Notes under the pieces: generated by a model | The model's input: only the letters and a program-made list of their open reading frames with translations | Database searches by the model: none | Told to the model about the DNA's origin: nothing | Made by a program: the position numbers and the translations under genes | Source: an uncultured Granulosicoccaceae bacterium | GTDB lineage: Bacteria > Pseudomonadota > Gammaproteobacteria > Granulosicoccales > Granulosicoccaceae | Length of the DNA: 58,632 nucleotides | Direction: 5' to 3' | Assembly: GCA_938020525.1 (NCBI GenBank) | Contig: CALIHW010000054.1 | Span: forward strand, 1-58,632 | Shown here: one piece after another, positions 9,235 to 17,150 of the stretch | How the letters are laid out: each line of letters opens with the position of its first letter | Numbering within the stretch: position 1 is the first letter of the stretch

Positions 9235-10200
9235 ATGATCAAAACCACACGTCGCCAGTTTCTAGCCTCCAGTGCCGGAGTAGCTGCTCTTGGTTTGACC
9301 GGTCAGTTTGCTTTTCTTCCGTCCGCGCAGGCTGCTGATGTTCGCAAGAAAGGGTATTACAGTTATAATGTCGGTGATATCGAAGTTATCTCCATCTATG
9401 ACGGAGTTTGGCAGAACCAGGGGTTTGGCGATATCGCAGTAGATGTGTCTGAAGATAAGGTCAAGGCAGCGCTGACCAGTGCCGGCCTTGCTACGGATTA
9501 TATCCCTATCGAGTTTGCGTTTACGGTTGTGAAGACCGGCGGCAAGACTATCTTACTCGATGCAGGTACAGGTGGTCAGCTTGCACCAACTGCTGGACTT
9601 GCCTCGAAAGGGGGATTTGAGGCAGCGGGTATAACACCAGACAGCGTCGATACCATCATGATCAGCCATATGCACCCTGATCATATATTCGGCTTAATGG
9701 AAAAGGATACCAATGCACAGGTTTTTCCAGATGCCGAACTAGTGGTTAGTGAAACTGAATACAACTTCTGGACTGACCCGGCGCTTATTCCCAAACTCCC
9801 TGAACGCCGCCAGGGCCTTGCCAAACGTATTCAGGCAACGTTCCCTGAATGGAAAAACGTAACTCGCTTTTCAGGCGAGAAAGAGCTAGCACCAGGTATT
9901 AGAGCGGTTGAGAGTTTTGGCCATTCACCTGGGCATGTCAGCTTTCACATCAGTTCAGGTGATGATGAGTTATTGTTGATCGGTGATGCTGTGATTGTAC
10001 CTGCGTTGTTCCTCGCCAACCTCGATTGGCAACTGGCATTTGATGCTGATAAAGAACAGGCAAGTGCAACACGCAAGTCGATCGTCGAAAAAGCAATTGC
10101 AGATAACACGACTATTGGCGGCTATCATTTTGGTTTCCCCAATGCCGGTAAAATTGAGAAAGACGGAGCCAGCCACGTATTTGTACCGGCCACTGTATAA
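9235..10200 (+). CDS. Tat-exported MBL-fold metallo-hydrolase
   Basis: A 321-residue metallo-beta-lactamase-fold hydrolase. The N-terminus has a twin-arginine signal (TTRRQFLASS, hydrophobic core to about 30, cleavage near SAQAAD), so the enzyme is exported folded. The Zn site is the motif SHMHPDHIFG, with further ligands expected from SFGHSPGHVSF and the Asp in LLIGDAV. AAGGAG lies upstream of ATG. It is a single gene, convergent with the DUF3179 gene. The MBL fold covers lactonases, thioesterases, sulfatases and others; the substrate is not predictable here. Confidence 0.9.
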   Translation: MIKTTRRQFLASSAGVAALGLTGQFAFLPSAQAADVRKKGYYSYNVGDIEVISIYDGVWQNQGFGDIAVDVSEDKVKAALTSAGLATDYIPIEFAFTVVKTGGKTILLDAGTGGQLAPTAGLASKGGFEAAGITPDSVDTIMISHMHPDHIFGLMEKDTNAQVFPDAELVVSETEYNFWTDPALIPKLPERRQGLAKRIQATFPEWKNVTRFSGEKELAPGIRAVESFGHSPGHVSFHISSGDDELLLIGDAVIVPALFLANLDWQLAFDADKEQASATRKSIVEKAIADNTTIGGYHFGFPNAGKIEKDGASHVFVPATV

Positions 10201-10245
10201 AGTCTCTTGCATGCCATTATTATCTGCATGACATTGTTATAGGCA

Positions 10246-10273
10246 CACCCTCCCGGGATTGCCCGGGAGGGTG
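10246..10273. terminator. Strong hairpin between convergent genes
   Basis: CACCCTCCCGGG (10246-10257) pairs perfectly with CCCGGGAGGGTG (10262-10273) around ATTG. No U-run follows on either strand, so it may act as a bidirectional block or mRNA stabiliser rather than a classical intrinsic terminator. Confidence 0.6.
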
Positions 10274-10293
10274 CTGTTGAACTCAAGCTTTGC

Positions 10294-11733
10294 CTATGGC
10301 ATCCACAGTCTGGTCTGTGGATAGAACTGCGACCATGCAAACCAGAATGCCTGATGACTGCTGGTAACATGACTGCTGGTAACATGAGTGCTGGTATCAT
10401 TACCGCTGGCATCAGGGCCAGATTTATCACCAGCCTTTATCCCACCTGCTGTCAGTTCCAGTTGTATATTTTCAAAGCTAACGTTCTCGCCGCGCGATAA
10501 TGCGATGTACGCAGTAGCTCTTGGAAACGCAACGGGTATCCCTGATGCCGTGATCGCACCAATGACATCTTCATGTACAGGCAGGCGCGGATCAATATCA
10601 CCAACCGGGAAGATCGGGCCATCCGCATCGCGTCCGTTGCGAAAATCCGGGTTACGACCTAGCGCATAGCGTTCCAGAAGTACGGTAGTTTGTGGGTGTT
10701 CGCGCTTCCATGTTCCCCAGTCAGTGGTGATTACACTCGTTTGTTTAAGCGTTAACTCTTTTTCTGCCAGCGGGCCATTTACTGCGCGCCCGATAAACGT
10801 ATCAAAGACCGAGTAAGTGTTCAGATCGTACATGACCTTGTTAGATCGACTCAGGAGTCCCGATGTACGTAGCACAGGTCGTTCGATGCCCTCTGGTAGC
10901 TGGTCGGTGAAGTAGGCTTGTGCAGCCCCGCAAAGAGTGCAGTAGGGAATCCCCAGATCGCGACCGCCCAAAGTGTCGTTAACCAATTCTCTTACCTCCA
11001 TAATACGACGAGGGTAGGCTCGAGATTCACCATTCACCTCAATGCCAAAGATAATATCGTTGTCATTCAGCCAGGTCGCCTCTTCAGCGGTACTGACCTC
11101 GGGATTATCAACTGCTGGAATACAATTACAACCATCATCGGTGGTGTTGTAGTTTCGGTTGTCTATCAATACGCCACCCCATGACACCAGTCTCCAGTCG
11201 ATATCACCGGCAATAAAAAGTCTTTCCCAGCCGGGGATGTTAATTGTGAAAATAGCCCGCTTATAATCCAGATAGTCCGGTGGAGCGGGAATGTTCCAGG
11301 CGAGAAGTTGGTTGGTTACGTCGTGCCAGGTATTTTCAGTGTCGAAGTCTTTGCCGAGTAACTCCGATGCTGTGCGTGCAAGTGCTATCACTGGTTTCTG
11401 TGTTGCTGCAAAGCGCAACATGTCACTGACAATCCATGCGAGCCGTGGATCTTTTGATTTGCCGATAGCGGCAAGCGCCAGCTCTTGGTTTTTATCCCAG
11501 GTACGTAGAGTAGTGCTGTCGATAAAGGCTACACGAGCTGCGAACTGCAATGCCGGAGATAGCGGCCCTTCCGATACCGTTGGTGGCTCGCCGAATTGCT
11601 CGATGACATGCTCTGATAAAGGCTGCTCTGATACAAGCCCGCTTGCTTGTGCCAGCAATGCGGCAGGTGAAAAGAGGCAAAGCGTTAACAGTAAAGTGAC
11701 AAGAGACTGCGTGAGATGTGGGCGGTTTTCCAT
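10294..11733 (-). CDS. DUF3179 domain-containing exported protein
   Basis: A 479-residue protein with a signal peptide at about 1-30 (hydrophobic core LLLTLCLFSPAALLA). The region about 230-420 matches DUF3179: RAYPRRIMEVRELVND, then GIPYCTLCGAAQAY with a CxxC, and later KVMYDLNTYSVFD and TVLLERYALG. The family's function is unknown; the CxxC suggests a metal or redox site. The last 50 residues are unusual: a 15 bp repeat gives the degenerate motif (S/T)SHVT several times just before the C-terminus FWFAWSQFYP. The gene ends next to the strong hairpin at 10246-10273. Confidence 0.85.
   Translation of the reverse strand: MENRPHLTQSLVTLLLTLCLFSPAALLAQASGLVSEQPLSEHVIEQFGEPPTVSEGPLSPALQFAARVAFIDSTTLRTWDKNQELALAAIGKSKDPRLAWIVSDMLRFAATQKPVIALARTASELLGKDFDTENTWHDVTNQLLAWNIPAPPDYLDYKRAIFTINIPGWERLFIAGDIDWRLVSWGGVLIDNRNYNTTDDGCNCIPAVDNPEVSTAEEATWLNDNDIIFGIEVNGESRAYPRRIMEVRELVNDTLGGRDLGIPYCTLCGAAQAYFTDQLPEGIERPVLRTSGLLSRSNKVMYDLNTYSVFDTFIGRAVNGPLAEKELTLKQTSVITTDWGTWKREHPQTTVLLERYALGRNPDFRNGRDADGPIFPVGDIDPRLPVHEDVIGAITASGIPVAFPRATAYIALSRGENVSFENIQLELTAGGIKAGDKSGPDASGNDTSTHVTSSHVTSSHQAFWFAWSQFYPQTRLWMP
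10356..10415. repeat. 15 bp in-frame tandem repeat, 4 units, at the 3' end of the DUF3179 gene
   Basis: Units GACTGCTGGTAACAT (twice, identical), GAGTGCTGGTATCAT and TACCGCTGGCATCAG lie in tandem. They encode repeated SSHVT-like pentapeptides close to the C-terminus. The first two units are identical, so the last duplication is recent. Confidence 0.9.
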
Positions 11734-12299
11734 TGAGCGTTGAGTCCGTAATTAAGGGCAGTATGCGCGATGTTTCAGCATAGTATGAATCAGTACCAGC
11801 TATCTTTCGCGTTCAATTAAGGCATAGAGTCCCCGCATAAAGTCGCTACTCGTGAAAATTTTCCGACAATTGTTACCCTCAGGGTTAAGTCTGCTGGTAC
11901 GTCTATTGGCGATCCTAAGTGTTGATCCTGGCATCTCAATGCGTTGTTATAGTTCTGTTATAAGTTTGTTATTGAACCCATATAAGAGACGGCGTTCGAG
12001 GAAGCTCCCGGCAATATATTTATATCTGGTAACCCTCTGAAGTACTTGAAATGAGCAGTGCTCATTTAACTAATTTTTGTGGCAAGAGAACTGCAGCAAG
12101 TATGGCTGTTTAAGGCGTAAAGTTAATCTATTTTCTCGACGCCTGATTTTAAAAATAAACGGTATAAACCGTTAAAACAGGCTCAGATCTGTAGTTACCA
12201 GAGTGCCATTAATATGGATAAAGAAGTATTCGATGCCACAGTATGTGTTCTGTCGTCGAAAGACTTTTAAGCCACATACCAAGAGTTAAATCATAGCAT
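11734..12299. other. Divergent intergenic region upstream of the GH12 gene
   Basis: 566 bp between the divergent DUF3179 and GH12 genes. A dyad at 12158-12173 is listed separately. A 62-codon GTG-start frame at 11852-12040 has no Shine-Dalgarno sequence and no recognisable protein character. Nothing else is supported. Confidence 0.5.
12158..12173. promoter_or_regulatory. Candidate operator dyad upstream of GH12 gene
   Basis: AACGGT-ATAA-ACCGTT is a perfect 6 bp inverted repeat about 130 bp before the glucanase gene in an AT-rich promoter-like stretch. Its 16 bp size would suit a LacI-type repressor, common for sugar-utilisation genes. No cognate regulator gene is seen in the window. Confidence 0.3.
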
Positions 12300-13691
12300 A
12301 TTAAAATCAAACCGCAGCTGCTCCTCCAGGCAGTTACGTTAGTACCGTTGTTAGTTGCTGTAGTATCCGTACCACAAACTGTTTACGGTCAAGCCAGCGT
12401 TCCGTTTTGCTCAAGTGCCGGCAGTGATTCCGATGGCGATGGCTGGGGTTGGGAGAATAGCGCGTCATGCAGAGTAGGCGCGTCGAGCGGTGCATCTGCT
12501 TCCGGGAACTCAACATCCTCCGGGTTTCCGGCATGTAGTAGCAGTCAATTTGATCCGGACGGCGACGGCTATGGTTGGGAAAACAATCAAACTTGTGTTG
12601 TATCAACTACAGACAATGCTGCTTCCAGTGCGCTGGCTCCACCGCCAGTTGCGGCGGCTGTGGCTGGTCCGCTGCATCCGGATTGCAACAGCAGCCAGTC
12701 AGATCCGGATGGTGATGGTTTTGGTTATGAGAACAACCGAACCTGCCTTGTAACCGGTAACAGTAGTAATCGATCCACGAGCAGCGCTTCAGTGGCGGCT
12801 CCTCCACCGCCTGTTGCTGCCGCCGTGCGAGGCAGAGTCAATGGTCGCCCGGTTTGTCTGGCTGATTCCAGTGATGTAAACAATAGCGGATTCGGTTTTG
12901 AAAATAATCAGACGTGCGTGGTTCAGCCTGGTGTCACTGCCACCCGCAACAACCCGTTGTTTAATCGCCGAATCTGTGAACACTGGTTTGAAATTCCCTA
13001 TGGTAATTTCAGATTACAGAACAACGTCTGGAATGCAGGAGCGGTATTTTCCAACAACTGGTCGCAGTGCATAACACTGAGAGGCAATACATCACAACCT
13101 GTTGCCAGTTGGGATTACAACTGGCTGGGGCGTTTTGAAGGTAACGAGTTCTCGGTGAAATCGTATCCACAGGTGTACTACGGTCGCAAAACCAGCTTCA
13201 ATCAATCTGGTTCAGTGGCCGAAACCGGTTTACCCGCTCAGTTGGGTCGTATTCCTCAATTCACAATTGATTTTGCCTATTCTGAAACTGGCAACGCTGA
13301 ACGTAACGTAGCGTTCGAGTCCTTCTTTCACTACAGCAGGGAAGCTGAAGACCATAATAAACAGTTTGAGATGATGGTCTGGGTTGGTAAGCCAGATACG
13401 CGCACGCCAGGTCCGATGGTAACCACGGCTCGTATTGATGGTCGTGATTGGGATGTGCATCTGAATCCAACCCTTGGTTGGGGTTACGTGGCGTTTGTGG
13501 CTCAGCAGCCATTCACCTCAGGTCGTTTGAATTGGAATGCTTTCATTGACTGGACTCGCAACAATGGCCCGGCGTTTGGTGTACCGGCCATTGTAAATAA
13601 TACCTGGATGGGAGCGATCGAACTGGGCACCGAAACCTTCTGGGGCGCTGGCACATTCACGATAGATCGGCTCAATATAACTCGCCGCTGA
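12300..13691 (+). CDS. Secreted GH12-like endoglucanase with four DxDGDG-type repeats
   Basis: A glycoside hydrolase of clan GH-C type, likely cleaving beta-1,4-glucan or xyloglucan outside the cell. Counting from TTG 12348, four Cys-bounded repeats lie at 21-41, 63-83, 113-133 and 170-190, of the form C-x-DPDGDG-x-G-(W/Y/F)-EN-x(3)-C, resembling calcium-binding thrombospondin type 3 or dockerin loops; the fourth has lost the Asp pattern. The catalytic domain (about 208-447) has YPQVYYG, the nucleophile Glu341 in FEMMVW and acid/base Glu429 in LGTETF, matching GH12 EVMIW and GTEPF motifs. The frame extends upstream to a good signal peptide (KIKPQLLLQ, cleavage near VYGQA) that has no ATG, GTG or TTG at its head. 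ATT 12300 is the likely start. Confidence 0.8.
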   Translation: MKIKPQLLLQAVTLVPLLVAVVSVPQTVYGQASVPFCSSAGSDSDGDGWGWENSASCRVGASSGASASGNSTSSGFPACSSSQFDPDGDGYGWENNQTCVVSTTDNAASSALAPPPVAAAVAGPLHPDCNSSQSDPDGDGFGYENNRTCLVTGNSSNRSTSSASVAAPPPPVAAAVRGRVNGRPVCLADSSDVNNSGFGFENNQTCVVQPGVTATRNNPLFNRRICEHWFEIPYGNFRLQNNVWNAGAVFSNNWSQCITLRGNTSQPVASWDYNWLGRFEGNEFSVKSYPQVYYGRKTSFNQSGSVAETGLPAQLGRIPQFTIDFAYSETGNAERNVAFESFFHYSREAEDHNKQFEMMVWVGKPDTRTPGPMVTTARIDGRDWDVHLNPTLGWGYVAFVAQQPFTSGRLNWNAFIDWTRNNGPAFGVPAIVNNTWMGAIELGTETFWGAGTFTIDRLNITRR

Positions 13692-13719
13692 TATCGAGGT
13701 TAGTTGAAAATTCGTAAAC

Positions 13720-13754
13720 CGCACCTGGCAGTGCTTTGTCAGGTGCGAATTTTT
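13720..13754 (+). terminator. Intrinsic terminator after the GH12 gene
   Basis: CGCACCTG (13720-13727) pairs with CAGGTGCG (13740-13747), followed by AATTTTT. It lies 29 bp after the GH12 stop codon. Confidence 0.8.
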
Positions 13755-13889
13755 CCGGAAAATTGATTGTTATATGGTGTCGACCAACAGGCAGAAAACT
13801 GATCTGCCCTGCACGAGTAGTAAATGACTTGATTTTTAACTATGTAATTGGCGATAGTAGTTGGCCGTTCGTATAGTTAAAGGAATATC

Positions 13890-15164
13890 ATGAAACTCGA
13901 ATCTCTGGCGCTTCACCATGGATACACCGCAGAATCTACCACCAAGGCTGCAGCGGTTCCTATTTATCAAACCACCTCTTTTACCTTCGATGATACCCAG
14001 CACGGTGCTGATCTTTTTGACTTGAAAGTGCCGGGTAATATCTATACCCGCATCATGAACCCGACCAATGATGTACTGGAACAGCGGATTGCCGCGATGG
14101 AGGGCGGGATTGGCGCGCTTGCTGTTGCATCAGGTATGGCTGCTATTACCTATGCCATTCAATGTATCTGCGATGTTGGGTCGAATATTGTCAGTACCAG
14201 TCAGTTGTACGGTGGTACTTATAATCTGTTTGCGCATACATTCCCGAGGCAAGGCATAGATGTTCGATTAGTTGCTGCAGATGATTTTGATGCGTTTGAA
14301 AAATCAATTGATGAAAACACACGGGCTATTTTTTGTGAGTCCATCGGTAATCCTGCTGGCAATGTAGTTGATATTGAACGGCTGGCAGCCATTGGCAAGA
14401 GCCACGGCATTCCGTTAATCGTAGATAACACCGTCGCAACACCGTATCTCTGCAGACCCATAGAGATGGGAGCTGCAATAGTGATTCACTCATTGACTAA
14501 ATACATTGGCGGGCATGGTAATTCAATTGGCGGTGTTATAGTCGATTCGGGTGCGTTTGACTGGGCAGGTAACAGTAAGCGTTTCCCGATGCTTAATGAA
14601 CCAGATCCTTCTTACCATGGCGTGGTGTATACCGAAGCGCTTGGCCCCGCTGCCTTCATTGGGCGTTGCAGAGTGGTGCCACTAAGAAATACAGGTGCAG
14701 CAATTTCACCTCACAATGCTTTTTTGATATTGCAGGGGCTGGAAACGCTTGGCTTAAGAATGGAGCGCCATTGTGAAAATGCAGAGAAGCTAGCGGCTTA
14801 TCTAAACGCACACGAAAAAGTAAGTTGGGTTAACTATGCTGCATTGCCGGATAACTCTTACAACGCAATCTGTCAGAAAATAACCGGCGGTAAAGCATCC
14901 GGTATTTTGAGTTTTGGAATCAAAGGTGGCAGAGAAGGTGGCACTCAGTTTATTGATGCTCTGGAAATGATCTTGCGTCTGGTAAATATCGGTGATGCCA
15001 AGTCATTAGCTTGTCATCCTGCTACCACCACGCATCGGCAATTGAATGATGAAGAGCTTGCCAGTGCCGGTGTCAGTGCTGATCTGGTTAGAATATCGGT
15101 AGGTATAGAGAATATCGATGACATCATTGCTGATGTCAGCCAGGCGTTGGATAAAGTTATCTAG
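13890..15164 (+). CDS. metY: O-acetylhomoserine sulfhydrylase (aminocarboxypropyltransferase)
   Basis: A 424-residue PLP enzyme of the Cys/Met metabolism family. It makes homocysteine (or methionine) from O-acetylhomoserine and sulfide (or methanethiol) in the cytoplasm. Landmarks: ALHHGYTAESTTKAAAVPIY at the N-terminus, SQLYGGTYNLF at about 104-114, Asp179 in LIVDNTVATP and the Schiff-base Lys204 in HSLTKYIGGHG. Length is the MetY norm, longer than MetB/MetC. AAAGGA precedes the ATG by 7 bp. It is a single gene with its own leader; no SAM riboswitch or MetJ box pattern was seen. The downstream side borders an accessory islet. Confidence 0.93.
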   Translation: MKLESLALHHGYTAESTTKAAAVPIYQTTSFTFDDTQHGADLFDLKVPGNIYTRIMNPTNDVLEQRIAAMEGGIGALAVASGMAAITYAIQCICDVGSNIVSTSQLYGGTYNLFAHTFPRQGIDVRLVAADDFDAFEKSIDENTRAIFCESIGNPAGNVVDIERLAAIGKSHGIPLIVDNTVATPYLCRPIEMGAAIVIHSLTKYIGGHGNSIGGVIVDSGAFDWAGNSKRFPMLNEPDPSYHGVVYTEALGPAAFIGRCRVVPLRNTGAAISPHNAFLILQGLETLGLRMERHCENAEKLAAYLNAHEKVSWVNYAALPDNSYNAICQKITGGKASGILSFGIKGGREGGTQFIDALEMILRLVNIGDAKSLACHPATTTHRQLNDEELASAGVSADLVRISVGIENIDDIIADVSQALDKVI

Positions 15165-15426
15165 GAGAACCCGCCCCGGCGTACGGTGCGCTGTCGCGCA
15201 GCTAACATGGTGCGTGCTCGCTCGATATGTGTTAAGGAGTAAGGTGCGCAGCGCAGAGACCTTTCAGACACTGAAGTGTTCGCACTCGTCTAGGAGAGTG
15301 GTCCGCGCGGTATCGGCGTGGAGTCGATGAAGGCATATTGTCAGATATGACCTCGTATGAAAGATTGAATCAATCGCCACCGCGTTGCTGCGCACCTTAC
15401 TTAAGCCAATGATGAGGGTTAAAGCA
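15165..15426. other. Structured non-coding DNA with a 15 bp inverted repeat
   Basis: AGTAAGGTGCGCAGC (15238-15252) is the exact reverse complement of GCTGCGCACCTTACT (15387-15401), so about 134 nt are enclosed by a perfect 15 bp stem. The DNA lies directly upstream of an IS110-family transposase remnant. In intact IS110-type elements the non-coding end before the transposase encodes the bridge RNA, so this may be a fossil of that region. A chance association with another structured repeat is also possible. Confidence 0.45.
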
Positions 15427-15666
15427 ATGCCAAGCAAGCATGCAAAGAAGCAGCGGTTGAAGATAGTGAATAGCAACTGTGCAGGAATAGATATCGGTTC
15501 CCGCGATCGTAGTTTTGGAGCTGTATCTAGCCTGGAGATAATATACGGGAATGGGAAAACTGCTTCTATTGCTGTTGCTTACTTATCAAAGCATGATTTT
15601 GATGCTGTATGTGATCAATTGAAAGGCATGCTCAATTTGGGCAAGATCAAGACTAAATATACTTAA
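15427..15666 (+). pseudogene. IS110-family transposase, N-terminal remnant
   Basis: The peptide from ATG 15427 begins MPSKHAKKQRLKIVNSNCAG and continues IDIGSRDRSF. This is the start of IS110-family (DEDD) transposases, where the Asp of GIDIGS is the first catalytic acid. A full-length member has over 300 residues; here the frame ends after 79. The last 45 residues (from about SSLEIIYGN) do not resemble the family, so an unrelated sequence has been joined on. The longer frame from 15385 is not needed. The remnant marks a past insertion at the head of the accessory islet. Confidence 0.6.
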
Positions 15667-15764
15667 CAAGATCTACCAGGCAGCAGCGCACGCGGTGTCC
15701 GTTTGTATATGGTTGCAAGTGCACTTAGTCCGAAGGTGGCGTCAAGTGGAGATAGAGCGAACCA
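15667..15764. other. Intergenic leader of the first GFA gene
   Basis: 98 bp between the transposase remnant and the GFA gene. It is GC-richer and less gene-like than its neighbours; no clear promoter or attC-type site was found. Confidence 0.3.
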
Positions 15765-16160
15765 ATGATCAAGGGTAGTTGTGCATGTGGTCTGTGTGGC
15801 TATGAGGCAGAAGGGGAGTTATTTGATGTTCTACACTGCCATTGTGCATGTTTTCGTAAGCTATCGTCCTCGGCTTTTTCAACTTATGGTGCTGTTTCTC
15901 CGTCTGGTTTCAGTTGGCTTTGTGATCCAGGTAACTTGATTGAATACCAATCATCAAAGTCCGTATCTCGTTTCTTTTGCAATACTTGTGGGTCACTTTT
16001 AACTTCTATCGACAAGGATGTGAAAAACGCAATATATTTGAGCGTGGGGTTGCTAGATAACGATACTGAAGTGAGAGTGGAATATCATCAGTTTGTGTCG
16101 TCTAAGGCATCGTGGTACGAAATTACTGATGGATTACCACAATATGAACTGAGCCCGTAG
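15765..16160 (+). CDS. GFA-domain (glutathione-dependent formaldehyde-activating-like) protein
   Basis: A 131-residue cytoplasmic zinc protein of the GFA/CENP-V fold. Zn-binding Cys are visible as C6-x-C8 with C11, C25-x-C27 with C29 (HCHCACFRK), and C72-x-x-C75 (FFCNTCGS). The founding enzyme adds glutathione to formaldehyde, but most short members are uncharacterised. A second, diverged GFA gene lies 441 bp downstream in the same islet. Start at ATG 15765 with only a weak purine run upstream. Adjacent small genes on the same strand with long gaps suggest independently acquired genes rather than a tight operon. Confidence 0.85.
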   Translation: MIKGSCACGLCGYEAEGELFDVLHCHCACFRKLSSSAFSTYGAVSPSGFSWLCDPGNLIEYQSSKSVSRFFCNTCGSLLTSIDKDVKNAIYLSVGLLDNDTEVRVEYHQFVSSKASWYEITDGLPQYELSP

Positions 16161-16215
16161 ACTGAAAAAAGACTGTGGCTAAGAGTCTCGTTATACTAAA
16201 AATAGGAGTAAAAGC

Positions 16216-16554
16216 ATCAATTTAATCAATACAGCCTGTCCGAACTGCGGAACACCTATAAGCCGAGAAACTCAAAAACAGTTGAGTCCGTTTCTACGAA
16301 TAATTGGAGAAGCTGACTGTGAAGGTTGTGGGCGAAAAATCCGATGGCATCGAGATTTGCATTCAAAAATGTTCTTAGGCGGCAGACTATTTCAAGTTGG
16401 ACTTTTGCTAATTCTCATATGCAGTTTACTGAAACTGTTTTTAAATATCGCTTTCTTAGAAATAGTATTACTAGTGGGTTTGGCAGTCGCGTTGGCGGGA
16501 ACCTTAGTTTCATATACAAACACAAATAAAATCAGAGTAGAAGTAGTAGACTAA
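16216..16554 (+). CDS. Small zinc-ribbon membrane protein, probable ATC start
   Basis: The frame ending at 16554 stays open upstream of the first usual start codon (TTG 16282). The added peptide reads NLINTACPNCGTPISRE and supplies the first half of a zinc ribbon: C8-x-x-C11 and C35-x-x-C38 (CEGCGRKIRW), counted from ATC 16216. Two membrane helices follow (about 53-75 and 79-98). AGGAG at 16204-16208 sits 7 nt before ATC 16216, ideal spacing, and no ATG, GTG or TTG lies nearby. So a 112-residue protein starting at ATC, or a recent ATG to ATC change, fits best. Function unknown. Starting at TTG 16282 would break the ribbon. Confidence 0.6.
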   Translation: MNLINTACPNCGTPISRETQKQLSPFLRIIGEADCEGCGRKIRWHRDLHSKMFLGGRLFQVGLLLILICSLLKLFLNIAFLEIVLLVGLAVALAGTLVSYTNTNKIRVEVVD

Positions 16555-16601
16555 TGTAGTGTGGTGAGCGCTATGCAGAGATAATTTCGGAGGGATAGCT
16601 A

Positions 16602-17033
16602 ATGAACGGAAAGTGCAATTGTGGCTCGGTGTCATTCGAAATAAGTGGTGCACTGCCAGCCCTGTACCATTGCTATTGCACACTCTGTCAAAAACAAGGA
16701 GGCGGTGCTTCTAATGCAGCCACAATAGTTTATCTGGAGAATTTCCAATGGATATCTGGCGAAAGAAAAATAGAAAAGTGGCAAAAAGATACTGGTTTTA
16801 GTTCTCACTTTTGTATCGATTGCGGATCACCAGTGCCTAATGAATTTAGGTCTAAGTATGTCTGGATTCCTTTTGGTCTCATGGAAGGTGTGAGTCCGGT
16901 AGTAAGAGCCAATTTGTGGCTAAATTCTAAACCAGGCTGGGCAGCACCGATAGCTTTGGAGAGAAACTATGATTCAGCCCCTGATAATATAGCGGAGTTC
17001 GTTGAATATCTAAACGCAATCGAGCATGTGTGA
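16602..17033 (+). CDS. GFA-domain protein (second copy)
   Basis: A 143-residue GFA/CENP-V-fold protein. Zn-binding Cys occur as C5-x-C7, C24-x-C26 with C29 (YHCYCTLCQK) and C71-x-x-C74 (HFCIDCGSP). It is only distantly similar to the GFA protein at 15765, so the two are not a recent duplication. GGAGGG sits 8 bp before ATG, a strong ribosome site. Substrate unknown; glutathione-linked aldehyde detoxification is the family default but is not shown. Confidence 0.87.
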   Translation: MNGKCNCGSVSFEISGALPALYHCYCTLCQKQGGGASNAATIVYLENFQWISGERKIEKWQKDTGFSSHFCIDCGSPVPNEFRSKYVWIPFGLMEGVSPVVRANLWLNSKPGWAAPIALERNYDSAPDNIAEFVEYLNAIEHV

Positions 17034-17062
17034 AAAGGTGATTCAGAGGCTACAGTGCACCG

Positions 17063-17106
17063 GGTGTTTGCATTGTGGGGCTCTTCGGCTCCATGATGAA
17101 AACACC
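17063..17106. repeat. Imperfect 44 nt hairpin between GFA and NUDIX genes
   Basis: GGTGTTT (17063-17069) pairs with AAACACC (17100-17106), with further pairing CAT/ATG and GG-GC/GC-CC toward a TCTTCG loop. A small palindrome GCACTG-C-CAGTGC follows just downstream. It has no U-run. It may be a REP-like element or mRNA 3' structure. Confidence 0.4.
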
Positions 17107-17150
17107 AGCATGCACTGCCAGTGCGCAGCGTGAGGCGATAAAGGAGCTAC

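Noticed and set aside
9995-10231. 78-codon plus-strand frame overlapping the MBL hydrolase
   Set aside because: Shadow frame of a well-supported gene.
11852-12040. 62-codon frame upstream of the GH12 gene
   Set aside because: GTG start without Shine-Dalgarno, odd composition and no recognisable protein character.
13692-13889. SAM riboswitch or MetJ box before metY
   Set aside because: Only a terminator of the preceding gene and a small GGCAGA/TCTGCC hairpin were found; no AGACGTCT-like boxes.
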